The position numbers and the translations under genes were made by a program. The notes beneath the pieces were generated by a model. It ran no database searches and was not told the DNA's origin. It saw only the letters and a program-made list of their open reading frames with translations. This document shows, piece by piece, positions 41,538-54,266 of a stretch of DNA of 64,000 bases. Source of the stretch: Diphasiastrum complanatum (lineage: Eukaryota; Streptophyta; Lycopodiopsida; Lycopodiales; Lycopodiaceae); NCBI GenBank assembly GCA_029204225.1, contig CM055102.1, positions 11,827,812-11,891,811 of the forward strand, read 5' to 3'. Positions within the stretch are counted from its first letter, which is position 1, and each line of letters begins with the position of its first letter.

Positions 41538-42400
41538 TAAGGCAGTGGCTCGGCCCTCTCCCTTGAAGATCTTCTAGGATTGGATTGAGAGATCTCCTCC
41601 TCAAGCCTCGACCCCTCTCCCTCACATTCTTGTAAAATCAGTAGCTTCATGGATCCAACATCAACTTGACTACCCTTGGCCTCCTCAAGCTTCAAGAATT
41701 TGCCTTCATGGAAAATCACATCTCTACTCAACACAATCTTGTTAGTAGAGAGCACAAAAATTCTATAAGCTTTCCTTGATGTAGAGTAGCCTACCGGAAT
41801 CTCTTTGGTGGAGTTAAGATCCTCCTTGGTCCTTACATTCAAGGGAACATGAACAAAAAAGATGGATCCAAAGATCCTCAGATGATCAACTTGTGGCTTC
41901 TTCTTTTACAACAAATTTTTTTAATGGTGTTTTCCCTCCATTAGCAAGACTAGGCAGTCTATTACACAAGCAATTGGCACAAGTGAGAGACTCACCCAAA
42001 AATGACTTTAAAAGCTGGGAATCCAACCTCATAGCTTTTTCAAACTCACAAAGAGTTTGATTATCTCGGCCACTCCATTTTGTTGAGGTGAGTAGGCACA
42101 TGTGATTTGTTTCTTGATGCCAAGTTTCTCACAATGCTCTTGAAACTTTGTGGAGATGTACTCCCCACCTCCATCTAATTCAAAGCCTTTATCTTGATAT
42201 CAAATTGATTTTCTACAAGCTTTGAACTTCAAGAAAGTGTCAAAAACCATAGCTTTTGAAGATAAGAGGTAAATCCAAGTGAATCTAGTCATCAATGAAG
42301 GAGACAAACATAGTAGCACCACCATTGCTCCCAATTGATGAAAAATGAACATCCGAGTGCACAAGATGAAAAGGGTGAGTAGATGAATTAGTAGAACTTG
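41538..42400 (-). pseudogene. Ty1-copia integrase fragment, reverse orientation
   Basis: From 42400 down the minus strand reads FHLVHSDVHFSSIGSNGG and FVSFIDD (integrase core with its first catalytic Asp). It continues through CEFEKAMRLDSQLLKSFLGE and CANCLCNRLPS at 41886-42101, then EIPVGYSTSRKAYRIFVLS and VIFHEGKFLKLEE (integrase-RT linker) at 41540-41842. Stops separate the parts. It abuts the plus-strand gag-protease remnant head to head at about 41535. Confidence 0.8.
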
Positions 42401-42499
42401 AAAATGGAAATTTAATTGCTTTTTTGCTTTTTGTTTGTTTGTTTGAGGTTGATGTTTGTTTGTTTGTTTTAGGAGGAGGTAGAGAGTGTGAAAGATAGA

Positions 42500-43740
<1,241 letters not shown>

Positions 43741-43929
43741 GTTCAATTGTGTAATATAGTGTTATTTTTTAATTGCTTGTGCATGTGACAAAAATATTCA
43801 AAAAAACAAGAGCAAGCGTTTAAAGAGCGAGCAATTGCACGTTTGCACTTAAGCTTCGAGTGAAGCTTTGAGTGAGTTTATCGGTGACTTTGTGTTGTTT
43901 CAATTTGTTTTATTATTAGAATACGTTGA

Positions 43930-44660
43930 ATTTCACACGTGTGGACTGTCCACTACATGTACTTGTGATCTCCTAAGGTGTGTAGATGCACCAAGATCAA
44001 GACTAGATTGAGATTCAAGATCAATCTTGAATCCTATGGCAAAAACACACTACTACATGCATTCAATCACTTCCAACTCTCACTCACACGTGTGGGAAGT
44101 ATTCAAAAAATAATCTAAGTAAAAACAAGCTGCTCTCCTCGGGTAGAGAGAGAAAATGCATCGAGAGCTCTCGGGTAGAGAGAGAAAGCTAGAAATCCAA
44201 TAACTCACAAAATCCATGAAATCACCAAATCAATTAACTTCAAAATGAGGAGTACAATGATACTAGTAGGTCCACGAGCTACCACTATGCTTAACTATGA
44301 TTGGTCCACATTTTGTCACCTCTTGATCCTATTGGATCATTGATCTATGCACCTCTTAATTCTATTGGACTATATTCAAGCACGCCTCAATTTCCTATTG
44401 GACCTCACAAGGTTCCACCTCTATATCCTATTGGACCTCTTGGAATTCATCAAACAAAAACTTTACACTTGTCTACACTCTAATTAGCAAGTGTTTAGCC
44501 TCTTACTCTATTTTGGCTCAATAGTGGCATTACAAGTGGAAATGCATAATTTGCCATCTATGCCAAATTAATTCCTATCAACATCCTACACCTAGATGCT
44601 TGATGAAAAAAACATAAGACCCCTCTATCTAACATAGATAATCTTTTTCAATTCTTCACA
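43930..44660 (-). mobile_element. solo-type copia LTR (family C), reverse orientation
   Basis: The reverse complement starts TGTGAAGAATTGAAAAAG at 44660 and matches the LTR at 30753-31457 over its length with scattered differences. It ends near 43930 at GTGTGAAATTCA. No copia coding region of this family adjoins it, so a solo LTR is likely. No clear 5-bp target duplication was found. Confidence 0.75.
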
Positions 44661-44720
44661 CGTCAAACATATTTTTTGATGATTATGTTAACAAACGTCG
44701 AAATCTGACAACTTTAGGAG

Positions 44721-45090
44721 TGTTAAAATTGAAAAAACAATCCATATTGATTTTTTGGCTTGCTACAAATGTTATGTAGCTCATAAATGCAAAATGCCAA
44801 GTTTGGCCTACATAGAACTCGAGCTACATGGTTATGTAATGTCTAGATTGAAGAATACAACTTGCATATAGTTTGTAGACATAGAATTAACAAAGTCATG
44901 CTTGTAGAAACTCGTGGCAATTCACATGCACTAATTGTAAGTGATCCATAGTGACATGCAAGGCATGCACAAAGTGTAATGAACACATGCATGATGATTT
45001 GTACTTTGTTAGCACACTTGTAAAAAGTTGGTAGAATTTCATGCATGGCAAGTGACAAATGTCACATAGACTCTAGATGTCACTTTAGAT
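44721..45090 (+). mobile_element. partial LTR (family B), left copy
   Basis: TGTTAAAATTGAAAAAACAA at 44721 matches the LTR starting at 49178, but the match stops at about 45090, roughly half its length. The sequence just before it (TTTAGGAG) resembles the polypurine tract before the right LTR. The left copy may therefore derive from recombination rather than being the original 5' LTR. Confidence 0.7.
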
Positions 45091-45492
45091 AGAGATAGGT
45101 CCAAAATCCGAGTGACAACATTTTGATTTGATTCAATCTTGCTTTGTTCTGAATCCATTGTTTTGAGCATCCTACACAAGAAACTGAAGATCGAGATTGA
45201 GTTTGAAGTAATAAACACTTTTGAGCCTTTTGAGAGTCAATTGTGTTTTCTTTTGAAGCATTTCACATATGCCAAAAGTAGGATTCAAGCTAACCAAAGT
45301 GTCTCAATCCACTTTGTGTGTCTAATCTAGATAACTTATCTTGTGAAATATTTGAGATTCATCTCGAATACAATTGCAAGTGTTTTACATAAGAAGGTAG
45401 TACATCCTTGAAAATACCTGTAGTGAAAGAGAGCAGCAACTTTAAGTCTGATTGGAACAAGCTTAAACATATCTCAGTCCAATAACTAAGTA
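45091..45492. other. unassigned sequence replacing the element's 5' part
   Basis: Between the partial left LTR and the gag frame the rest of the LTR, the primer site and the gag start are missing. The sequence here matches nothing else I recognise in the window. No gene is seen. Confidence 0.35.
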
Positions 45493-48400
45493 GTGCAAGA
45501 AGCTTGGGATGCACTAAAGTCCATCTATGAAGCAAAGAATACTTCTAGAATACTCACTCTTAGGAATCAGATTTTCCAAAGTTTCCAAAGAAATGAAGAG
45601 AGTGCATCTAACTATGTTCTGAGAGTTAAAGATCTACATAGAGAGCTTTCATGTGTTGGTGTTGCTATTAACCAAGATGAGCTAGTTCAAGTCATACTGA
45701 ATGGCTTGAGAGATGACTATGATAATCTTGTTCAGTCTTTTGCTATTAAGGAGGAGTTGCCTAATCCAGAAACTCTCCAAGGAATTCTTACTTTTGAAGA
45801 ATCTAGACAAAGCTATAAACTCTCTAGGATGAACAAACTCGAGCATGGTAGAAGTGACAAAGCCCTCTTTGTCAAAGACAAGCATAAAGGAAGGAGTAAG
45901 AACCAGTTCTCTCAAGCATCCAACAAAGACAAAGCCAAAGATTGAGACAAAGATCGTGATGAGGATGATACATCTCATCTTTCTAACTCAAAGACCAAGA
46001 AGAAGAAAGTGAAGTGTTTCTTCTGTGGCAAGAAGGGGCACTATGCCTCTAGTTGCTTTAAAAAGAAAAACCAACTCAAGCAAGCTAATCTCTCCAAAGA
46101 GATTGAAGAAGATTATGTTGCAAGTGATGGAGAAGGATCACTCATGGTTTCCAATTTTTCTTCATCCCTTTCAAGAAAGATGGAGCTTGGTACATAGATA
46201 GTGGAGCTTCTTCACATATGAGTTGTTCAAAGGAGTCATTTGACTCAATCTTACCTTACAAAGGACTCCCAATAGAAGGAATTGGCAACATTCCATTGAA
46301 ACTTGCTTCTTCAAAAGTTCTTGCACTTTCTAATGTTCTTTTCATACCAAAACTCATAAATAGATTAGTTAGTGTGGGAAAGTTGCTTGATAATGGTTGT
46401 GATGTAAAGTTTAACTCCAATACTTGTTTTATCAAGAAAAATGAAGATATCCTTGCTGATGGATCTAGATGTGGTGGAATTTTTAAGTTGAATTCTTATG
46501 AGAATGCAAACCTATGTGAAGTTGCTTTGTTATCTAAGGAGGAGCTATGGCATAGAAGGTTGGGTCATCCTAACTTTAAATCTATGTCTTCTATGGTTAA
46601 GAAGGTGAAGGCTATTGGTCTTCCAAAATCTCTTTCTAAAGATCTCAAGCCTTGTGAGGCTTGTGCCATTGCAAAGTCACACAGAAAGCCATATAAGAAG
46701 TCTTTTATAAAGACTACTCATCCTTTGGAGCTTATACACTCAGATGTACATTTTTCCTCTTCTAAAAGTATTGGTGGTGCAACATGTTTTGTCACCTTTA
46801 TTGATGACTTTACTAGATATACTTGGATGTATCTACTTTCTTCAAAGGCTATGGTTTTTTATCACTTCGTAATCTTCAAAGCTTATGTTGAGAAACAGTT
46901 TTTTTTTAAAGTTAAAGCTTTAAGATGTGATGGAGGAGGTGAATACATCTCCAACAAGTTTCATGAATACTATGAAGGTGAAGGAATAAAGAGAGAGTTT
47001 TCTTGTGCTTATTCTCCATCTCAAAATGGAGTAGCTGAGAGGAAAAACTGATCTTTATGTGAATGTGCTAAAGCAATTCGAGTAGCAGCTTCTTTGCCTA
47101 TTGAATATTGGGGTGAAGCTATAAATTGTGCAAACTATTTGTGCAATAGATTATCTCACAATGCACTTGCTGGAAAATCACCTTTTGAAGTCTTATTTAA
47201 GAAGAAACCTAAGGTAAATCACCTTAGAGTTTTTGGTTGTGCTTGCTTTGTTAATGTGCCCTTGGAAACGAGGAAAAGATATGATCCTAATTCTATTAAA
47301 GAGATCATGGTCGGATATGCATCCAACAAGAAAGCTTACAGAATCTATGTTTCCTCTACCTCAACTATAATTGAGAGTAGAGATGTTATATTCCATGAAG
47401 ATCAAAAATACATTCTTGAGGAGGTCGAGTTCAAAGATTCTCACAAAGATACTCCAATCATCACCCTTGAAGACTATCATGGAGAGATGGGGCCGAGAAT
47501 TGAGGAGGAGTCACCTTGAATCTTTTCACCAAGGAGATCTCAAAGAGAAAGATCTGAGCCTAGAAGGCTTACATAAGAAGATAGAGGCAAGCAAGTGGAA
47601 ATCAACTCCACTAATTGTGCTTATTTTATTTCTCATGAGGATCCGAAGGATGTATATGATGCACTCAACTTGAAGGAATGGTACCTTGCCATGAAGGAGG
47701 AATATGATGCTTTAATGGCCAATAAGACATGGGAGCTTGTGGATCTTCCATCCAACAAGCACACCATTGGTTGCAAAGGGGTTTCTTGAGTTAAGTATAA
47801 TCAAGATGGAACAATCAACAAGTACAAGGCTAGGCTTTGTGCTAAAGGTTTTGCTCAAGTTTATGGACTTGATTATGAGGAGACCTTTGCTCCAGTTGCA
47901 AAGATGGTATCAATTAGAATTATAATGTCTCTTGTTTTTTTTTTCAATTGGCAAGTTCTTCAACTAGATGTCTCTAATGCATTTCTAAATGGGTATCTAG
48001 AAGAAGAGATTTATATGGATCAGCCTATTGGGTTCATCCATGACAAAGAAAAAGTTTGCTTGCTCTTCAAAAGTTTATATGGATTGAAGCAAGCCTCAAG
48101 GTCATGGTATTCTCGACTTAACACCTTTCTTGAGTCACTAGGATCTAATCTTAATAACTGTGAAACTTCCTTATATGTCAAGTTTTTTGATAAAGATATT
48201 GTCATTCTTCTTATTTATGTTGATGATATCATTCTGACAGGAAGTAGTATCAACTTAGTTGAGGAAACCAAGATTGCACTTGGAAAAGAGTTCAAGATGC
48301 AAGATCTTGGAAAAATTCACTATATTCTAGGATTAGAGATTGACTTTCTTAAAGATAAAGCTTTTGTATGTCAATCCAAATATGCTCTTTCAATGTTAAA

Positions 48401-49140
48401 GAGGTTCGATATGTTGAGTTGTAAGAGTATAGAAATACCTATGGAGCAAAATGTAAAGGACTCTAACAAAGGTGATGAAAGATCCTTCATGGACATCACA
48501 CTTTTTAGAAGTCTTATAGGCTCCTTAATTTGGCTCACAATAACTAGACCTAACATAAGCTCTAGTGTTCATAAGTTGAGCCAGGCTATGCAAAATCCTA
48601 CTATCTATCATTGGAGAATGGCCAAGAGAGTTCTTAGATATATATCTTCAACTTTTGATTTTGGTGTATAAAAGTGAAGTTCTTTCAATTTCGGATTTTG
48701 CAAGTGATAGAGCATATCAAAAATCTACAAGTGCTTATGTCATATATCTTGGAGGAAACTTGATATCTTGGCTTTCCAAAAAGCAAGATATTGTATCACT
48801 CTCATCATGTGAAGCTGAGTACAAGACACTCACTACAACAACAAAGGAAGTGCTTTGGATCAAGAGGTTACTAGTGGAACTAAAGATAATCTTGGAACAA
48901 GATCTACCTATGATCATGTGTCACAACATTTCAGCCCAAGCCCTTACCAACAACCCGATATTCCATGCAAGGAGCAAGCATATCGAAGTTGCACATCACT
49001 TCGTGAGAGAGAAGCTCATTGGAGGGGAAATCAATTTGGAGCACATCGACACATCATCTTGTATTGCTGATATGCTCACAAACCTTTGAGCAAAAGTTCC
49101 TTCATCAAGCATAGAGCCAATCTTGGAGTTGTACCAAGAT
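45493..49140 (+). pseudogene. Ty1-copia gag-pol, nearly full but disabled (family B)
   Basis: Gag lacks its start and opens at QEAWDALKSIYEAKNTSRI. It is followed by the zinc knuckle KCFFCGKKGHYASSC (46009), protease remnants (SGASSHMSC, frame change near 46200), and integrase (LWHRRLGHPNF, C-x-x-C, ELIHSDVHFSS, LRCDGGGEY, NGVAERKN). Then come the linker (RDVIFHEDQKYILEEVE), reverse transcriptase (LKEWYLAMKEEYDAL, FKSLYGLKQASRSWYS, IYVDDIIL) and RNase H (SSCEAEYKTLTTTTKEVLW). Lesions include TGA at 45943, a TAG at 46195, TGA at 47049 after VAERKN, TGA at 47517, TGA at 47788 and a frameshift near 48665. One catalytic-region change is LRSD to LRCD in integrase. Confidence 0.9.
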
Positions 49141-49177
49141 CCATGTTCAAATCAATATAGATTATTGTTAGGAGGAG

Positions 49178-49890
49178 TGTTAAAATTGAAAAAACAATCC
49201 ATATTGATTTTTTGGCTTGCTACAAATGTTATGTAGCTCATAAATGCAAAATGCCAAGTTTGGCCTACATAGAACTCGAGCTACATGGTTATGTAATGTC
49301 TAGATTGAATAATACAACTTGCATATAGTTTGTAGACATAGAATTATCAAAGTCATGCTTGTAGAAACTCGTAGCAATTCACATGCACTAATTGTAAGTG
49401 ATCAAAGTGACATGCAAGGCATGCACAAAGTGTAATGGACACATGCATGATGATTTATACTTTGTTAGTTAGAACTAGCACACTTGTAAAAAGTTGGTAG
49501 AATTTCATGCATGGCAAGCGACAAATGTCACATAGACTCTAGATGTCACTTTAGATGTCATTTTGTAATGAATGGATGTGGTTCTACCTTGAGCTACCTC
49601 AAACTATATAAATATGTGTAGCTCTCCTCACAATCAATGATGAAGAACCAAAGTTTTGTAGCTACCTCATGCCATTTTGGATCTAAACTATTTTGCTTGT
49701 TATCTCTCTATCTTTCTCTCTCTAACTCATGTTGAAGCTAATGCTTATACACTGATATCTTGTACTTTTGCTAATTATTGATTCATTGCTATCATATTCA
49801 GTTGCTTAGCATGCTAGATTCTGGTTAAGCCATTTCTTCTGAACTAGATATTGCAAATCAATCTAGAATCAGGTTACTGTGCTAATCACA
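49178..49890 (+). mobile_element. 3' LTR of the family B copia element
   Basis: Starts TGTTAAAATTG after the polypurine tract GTTAGGAGGAG. The end is placed at GCTAATCACA (713 bp) by analogy with LTR lengths nearby, but could be up to 45 bp further. It contains a TATA-like CTATATAAATATG near 49607 and a 9-10 bp insertion relative to the left copy. Confidence 0.65.
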
Positions 49891-49944
49891 AAGTTTAATT
49901 AGATCCATCATACTTGTCCTCCCACGTGTGAAATTTAGAAAATT

Positions 49945-50412
49945 TGTCATATGGGACATCGGAATCCGACATCCAAGCATACGTCGGATGGATGTCGGAT
50001 GGGCGTTGAACATTCGTCGGCGAAAGTTTGGCATCATTCTATGTTTACAGATGTCGGAATCCGACTGAATTCGGGAACGTCGCAATGCGACATCCACGTC
50101 AGAGCGTTTGCGACGTCCACGTCAGAGCATTTGCGACATCTTTGGATGTCACAATGCGACGTACATGTTGGACATCACAATACGATGTCCACGTCATACG
50201 TCGCATTGCAACGTCCATGTTAGATCGGGTTTGCATGATCGGAAAGATACGTTTTAGAATCTGGCACATTGTGCTCGTCGTAATGCGACATTTTTCAAAG
50301 TCGTCGGATTTTGATGACCTTATAGTGACATGTTTTTCTGACATCCACAACAAATTAAAAAAAATTAAGTTCGCGATTCACGTCGCAAAACATGTCGCAA
50401 ATCGCGGCGGGT
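49945..50412. repeat. satellite-like DNA with GTCGNAATNCGAC units
   Basis: Repeated words TCGGAATCCGACATCC, GTCGCAATGCGACATCCACG, GTCACAATGCGACGTACATG and CACGTCAGAGC(G/A)TTTGCGAC, and a closing CACGTCGCAAAACATGTCGC. Units of roughly 20-40 bp carry an imperfect palindrome. Words are shared with 24440-24765. Long open frames here arise from the repeats. Confidence 0.65.
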
Positions 50413-50429
50413 GTTGCTGTGTGTTCATT

Positions 50430-51010
50430 CAGATATATGTGGTCCAATGCAAACTCCTTTGCTGCTTGATGCAAAATATTTCATTACCTTCATTGACGAA
50501 TATTCTAAATTTTATCAAGCAAAAATTGGAGGCTTTCAAAATCTTTAGACAATTCAAAGAGTGTCCAAAAAATGAAATTGGTAAAAGAATTAAAACGTTG
50601 AGGTCCGACGATGGGGGAGAGTATATCTCAATCAAATTTAGGAGTATTGCCTTAACAATGGCATTGAGCAACAATACATTACCTCCTATTCACCTCAGTT
50701 GAATGGACTTGCTGAGAGAAAAAATAGAACCTTAGTCGAATCGGCCAAGTATATGCTTGCTCATGTGACACTTTCGAAAGTCTTCTGGGCTAAAGTTGTC
50801 TCCACTATAGCTTAAATCCATAATAGATGTCCAACTAAAGTTCTCTCAGACAAAACACCAAGGCTCCAAACCATCATTATCAAACCTATGCATTTTTGGA
50901 TGTATCGCTTATGCGCAAATTTTGCAAGATCTCAAGAAGAAGCTCAACTTCCAGAGTATCAAATTTATTTTCATTGGCGGCTACACTACTTTTGTCCTTG
51001 AATGTCCGAT
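50430..51010 (+). pseudogene. Ty1-copia integrase fragment
   Basis: In shifting frames the plus strand reads CGPMQTPLL, YFITFIDEYSKF, LRSDDGGEYISIKF, ITSYSPQLNGLAERKNRTLV, MLAHVTLSKVFWAKVV and PTKVLSDKTP. These are the core and C-terminal part of copia integrase with the catalytic D, D and E regions. Several frameshifts and a TAA within the IA-IHNR stretch kill it. It belongs to a different copia family from the neighbours. Confidence 0.75.
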
Positions 51011-51266
51011 TTTGTGATGTGGTTAGTAGTGTGCGTCTATTGTGTGCAAAATACATTATGCATTAAATGCACGACCTAGATACGCGACTATCAATCACAG
51101 ATATTGCAGCAATCAATCATACAAACAGATGTACTGATATGATCTGATATAGGGAGAAAAAGTTAAAGCTTGTAGATTTACAATCATCAGGAACATTGTA
51201 TCCTATTGATCCATATTCATTGCAACATCTGGATCTTCATTCGGAGAGTCAATTAATAATCTATAT

Positions 51267-51596
51267 GTGTGTCATGGCAAAAATGGCCTTTTGGGTTATT
51301 GTGAGAATTTGATGCTCTTTGGGAATGCACATTCAATGCAAAGGATACATTTTTTGGAAGAAGAATCAAGGAAAATATCAAAGGAGTGCGAAGAGGAATC
51401 TACAAAGTTGAAATCTTCTTTAGAAGAAAATGAGATGTTCAAGAAGGAGATCCAAAGGTTGAAATTTTTTTTGTATCATTTTATAGCTAGTAATGATGAG
51501 ATAAAAACCGCATTTCAATCCATGCGTATTTCATATTTGTCTCTTGTTAAATATATGGATGTAATCGTTTTGTCTAGGGATCTCCAAGGAATGTAG
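51267..51596 (+). other. unidentified coiled-coil frame
   Basis: A 109-codon open frame is rich in Glu, Lys and Ser (EEESRKISKECEEESTKLK, then KEIQRLKFFLYHF), predicting a coiled coil. It follows the dead copia fragment and is convergent with the Ty3 extra ORF. No family is recognised. It may be a gag scrap or chance. Confidence 0.25.
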
Positions 51597-51624
51597 CTCG
51601 ATAATATATGCGAGCGACTAGCAG

Positions 51625-53549
51625 CTAGTCTTTGACATTGTCGAAAGCAAGCACCTTATTTGGATCAAAAAATATGGAGGGAAGGAAATCATCCCATTTT
51701 GTTTCAATGCCCATTAAATATTCCAAGTCCCAGGCGTAAGTGGCTACCGTGCGGACTGTGGGATCGGAGCAATTGATGTAGTGACCGGCGAATGCAGAGA
51801 GAGCCCTTTTGGCATCTGCATCCATTGTCCACCCATATTTGAATTTGATGATTGGACAATTGAAATTGTTGAGTGTGATCTGGTCCAGAGGAGTGCCGCA
51901 TTCCGCCCATTTGGATCTTCTTGGACATGGCAGAAAATGTGCGTTCACCCGTAACTGTTGCGGACTCGTCACGTAAGCCCTGATGGCTGCAGGGTCTCTC
52001 TCAAATAACTGCTATCGCCACTCCGGTTGTGGTTGGAGGGCAGGTTCTTTTCCCTTGATGGTTTGAGTTGAGAATGATATCTGCCAGCCGCCTCTTGATG
52101 ACTCGTGGGGATATTTGGATAAAAATTCATTGATGTTCTCCTCCACGGATTTCGGTCTTCGGAAGGCCCGGCTAACAGATATCGTTTGCGACCCTCTGGA
52201 TGATGTTGTTTGGCCCTGGCTGGTGGTTTCGCCTTGGCTCTGGTCTCGCGTCTCAATGGCCGCATCTGTCTGCCCTTGGGACCGTTGATCTGGTTGAAAT
52301 CCCCCTGCTGCCTGCTGGCTCTGATCTTGGCTAGTACTAGCCTGTGCAGCGTCAAAATTAGGTGGCAGTGGAATTACCACGGGGGTGGGCTGGACCTTCG
52401 TTTCCATGTTTTTTTGGCACGTCTTGAGGGCTTGCTTGGCCTGGACGAGCTCTTGCGTTGTGCTTGTCCGATACTTATTGAACTCCGTCTGGTAGCTGTT
52501 GAGAGTTTGGCTATAAATCTGCACCTGATGCTATAGAAGATTCATCTCTAATTGGAAAAGGGGCCTTGTTGCGGTGCAGATTGAGCTAACTAGATGAGCT
52601 TCTCGTCTTGTAAGGCTTTAGCCTCCGTCCCCAGACACGTGTTCTCTGCTTCCAAAAGTATAAGTTGTGTTTGGATGGGGGCAAGCCATTGGGATGCATC
52701 AACTTGAAGCTCCCGCACCTTTGTGGAGGCCTTAGTCAATGCTTTGAAAAGGCTTTGAATATATTTGTTTAGGCCCTCCTCCTTCTGCTGCAGCTTGGCA
52801 ATCTCTTGGTGCCCTGCTTGTTTGTGTTGCTGAGCCAGAATCAGCTCTTGTTGCAGCTTGGTGAGGTCTGCTCGCAGCTGTGTATTACTCATTGCCAACT
52901 GTAGTACCCTGCCTTCCAGAATAGCTTTGGCTGCTACCACTTCCAGGATGTATTTTCCTAGGGTTTGGTACGCCGTCGTTAGATCCGTGGGAGCAGTTGG
53001 TACACTAGCACTAGCAGGGGCTTGTGTTGTATCGGCCTCGACGACTTTTGGAATTCCGTCGTCATTGTCTTCGATCAGGTTTTAATTTGTCCTGATGCCA
53101 TCTGGGGTGGTAGGGTCAGTTCGATCTGGTGATGCTACAAAAATTGTTTTTACAAATGCGTCATCAGACAGTGGTTGGCTGCCCTCGGCAACCTTTGGCA
53201 ATGCGGGTGGGGTGTGAGAAACAACTGTGGAAACAAGGGTGAGGACAGTTTGTCTGAACGAGAGGATGGGAGGACCAGTGGGGAACTGAAGGGTGGTGTG
53301 GAGTATGGAAAAAGGTGAGGATGGAGCAGAAAGTGTCTGGCGTGGAGGTGAAAAATTGATAACTTGCATCCATGCTAGAGTGTCGGGGGATAGTTGCGAA
53401 TCAGAAGGGTTGAATGTGAGAGGAGCAACGGTGGTGGCAGGAGTAATGGAGAATGTGATGGTGACGGATGGAGCAGCGGACACTAGAAGAGAAGTAGGAA
53501 TGGTATCAATAGTAGAAACGAGGATGGAGATAGAAACAGATGTGGATGG
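51625..53549 (-). pseudogene. extra 3' ORF of a Ty3 (Athila/Tat-like) element, C-terminal part
   Basis: Continuation, on the far side of the copia insertion, of the ORF that starts at 60930. The minus strand has a Pro/Thr/Ser-rich linker (53082-53483). Then comes a long coiled coil at 52590-52940 (LRADLTKLQQELILAQQHKQ, KVRELQVDASQW). A Gln-rich region (52012-52524) and a C-terminal domain at 51625-51972 (PRRSKWAECGTPLDQITL, DAKRALSAFAGHY) follow. Nonsense codons at about 53082, 52590 and 52012 are TAA or TAG in otherwise continuous frame, plus one frameshift near 52550. It lies downstream of pol in the position where Athila-type elements carry an env-like ORF. No membrane segment is obvious. 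Function unknown. Confidence 0.55.
53545..53549. other. target-site duplication GATGG (left)
   Basis: GATGG directly before the TG of the left LTR equals GATGG directly after the CA of the right LTR (59983-59987). Five bases is the usual copia duplication. Confidence 0.95.
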
Positions 53550-54204
53550 TGTGAAAAATACAGATCCTAAGTGGATCTAAACTCCAAGATCATTGGCTTG
53601 AATGCTTGCACTCCAAACTACATAAGCTAGGAATTGGCAACACATTCTATGCTACCTAGAATGCAAAGAACTTGATCAAAAAGCATTTATCACAAATGGA
53701 AACTTCCATAAACATCAAGTGCGGCCCAAAATAGCATTATACAGTCCATAATACATCAGCCTATCACTTTTGGAAAGCACCTAATATCATACACAATAGC
53801 TTGAAGACAATACACACAACAATGCTCTCAATGGAGGAAGAAACAATGACAATGATCTATTGATCTCAATGAAGCATACAAAAGGTTTCTCCAACCTGTT
53901 CTCCACGACTTCCCTACTATTTATGGATGAGGAAGATGACTCTCTCTCCTCTCTCTAGAAGGTACTTGACCCTAGATATTCCCTATATAGGAAAAATAGC
54001 TAAAAATGGCTTATATGACCAAAATACATCAAAATGGTCTCATTTTGAAGGGTATGAAGTTTGACACTTCATCATACTGAAAAAATACAGTAAATAAAAA
54101 CATTGTGGCCTGGTTCACACGTGTGAAACTCCAGAACCAAAACTATTTACAATTTTAGCCAATTTAGGCCTCAAACTAGCTAGGAAATGTTGACAATTTT
54201 CACA
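53550..54204 (-). repeat. 3' LTR of the intact copia element
   Basis: 655 bp, with inverted ends TGTGAAAA / TTTTCACA. It holds a TATA-like CCTATATAGGG near 53981 and a CACACGTGTG palindrome at 54116. Confidence 0.95.
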
Positions 54205-54216
54205 CTCCCTCTTCAA
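54205..54216 (-). other. polypurine tract
   Basis: On the minus strand GAAGAGGGAG immediately precedes the 3' LTR, the normal position of the plus-strand primer. Confidence 0.85.
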
Positions 54217-54266
54217 CATTGGATGCTAGTTTCAACATAGTCTTTGAGCACATTCCAAGATTAGAT

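Noticed and set aside
50028-50702. 224-codon plus-strand frame as a novel gene
   Set aside because: Its first half translates the GTCGNAATNCGAC repeats and its second half is an off-frame part of a dead copia integrase.
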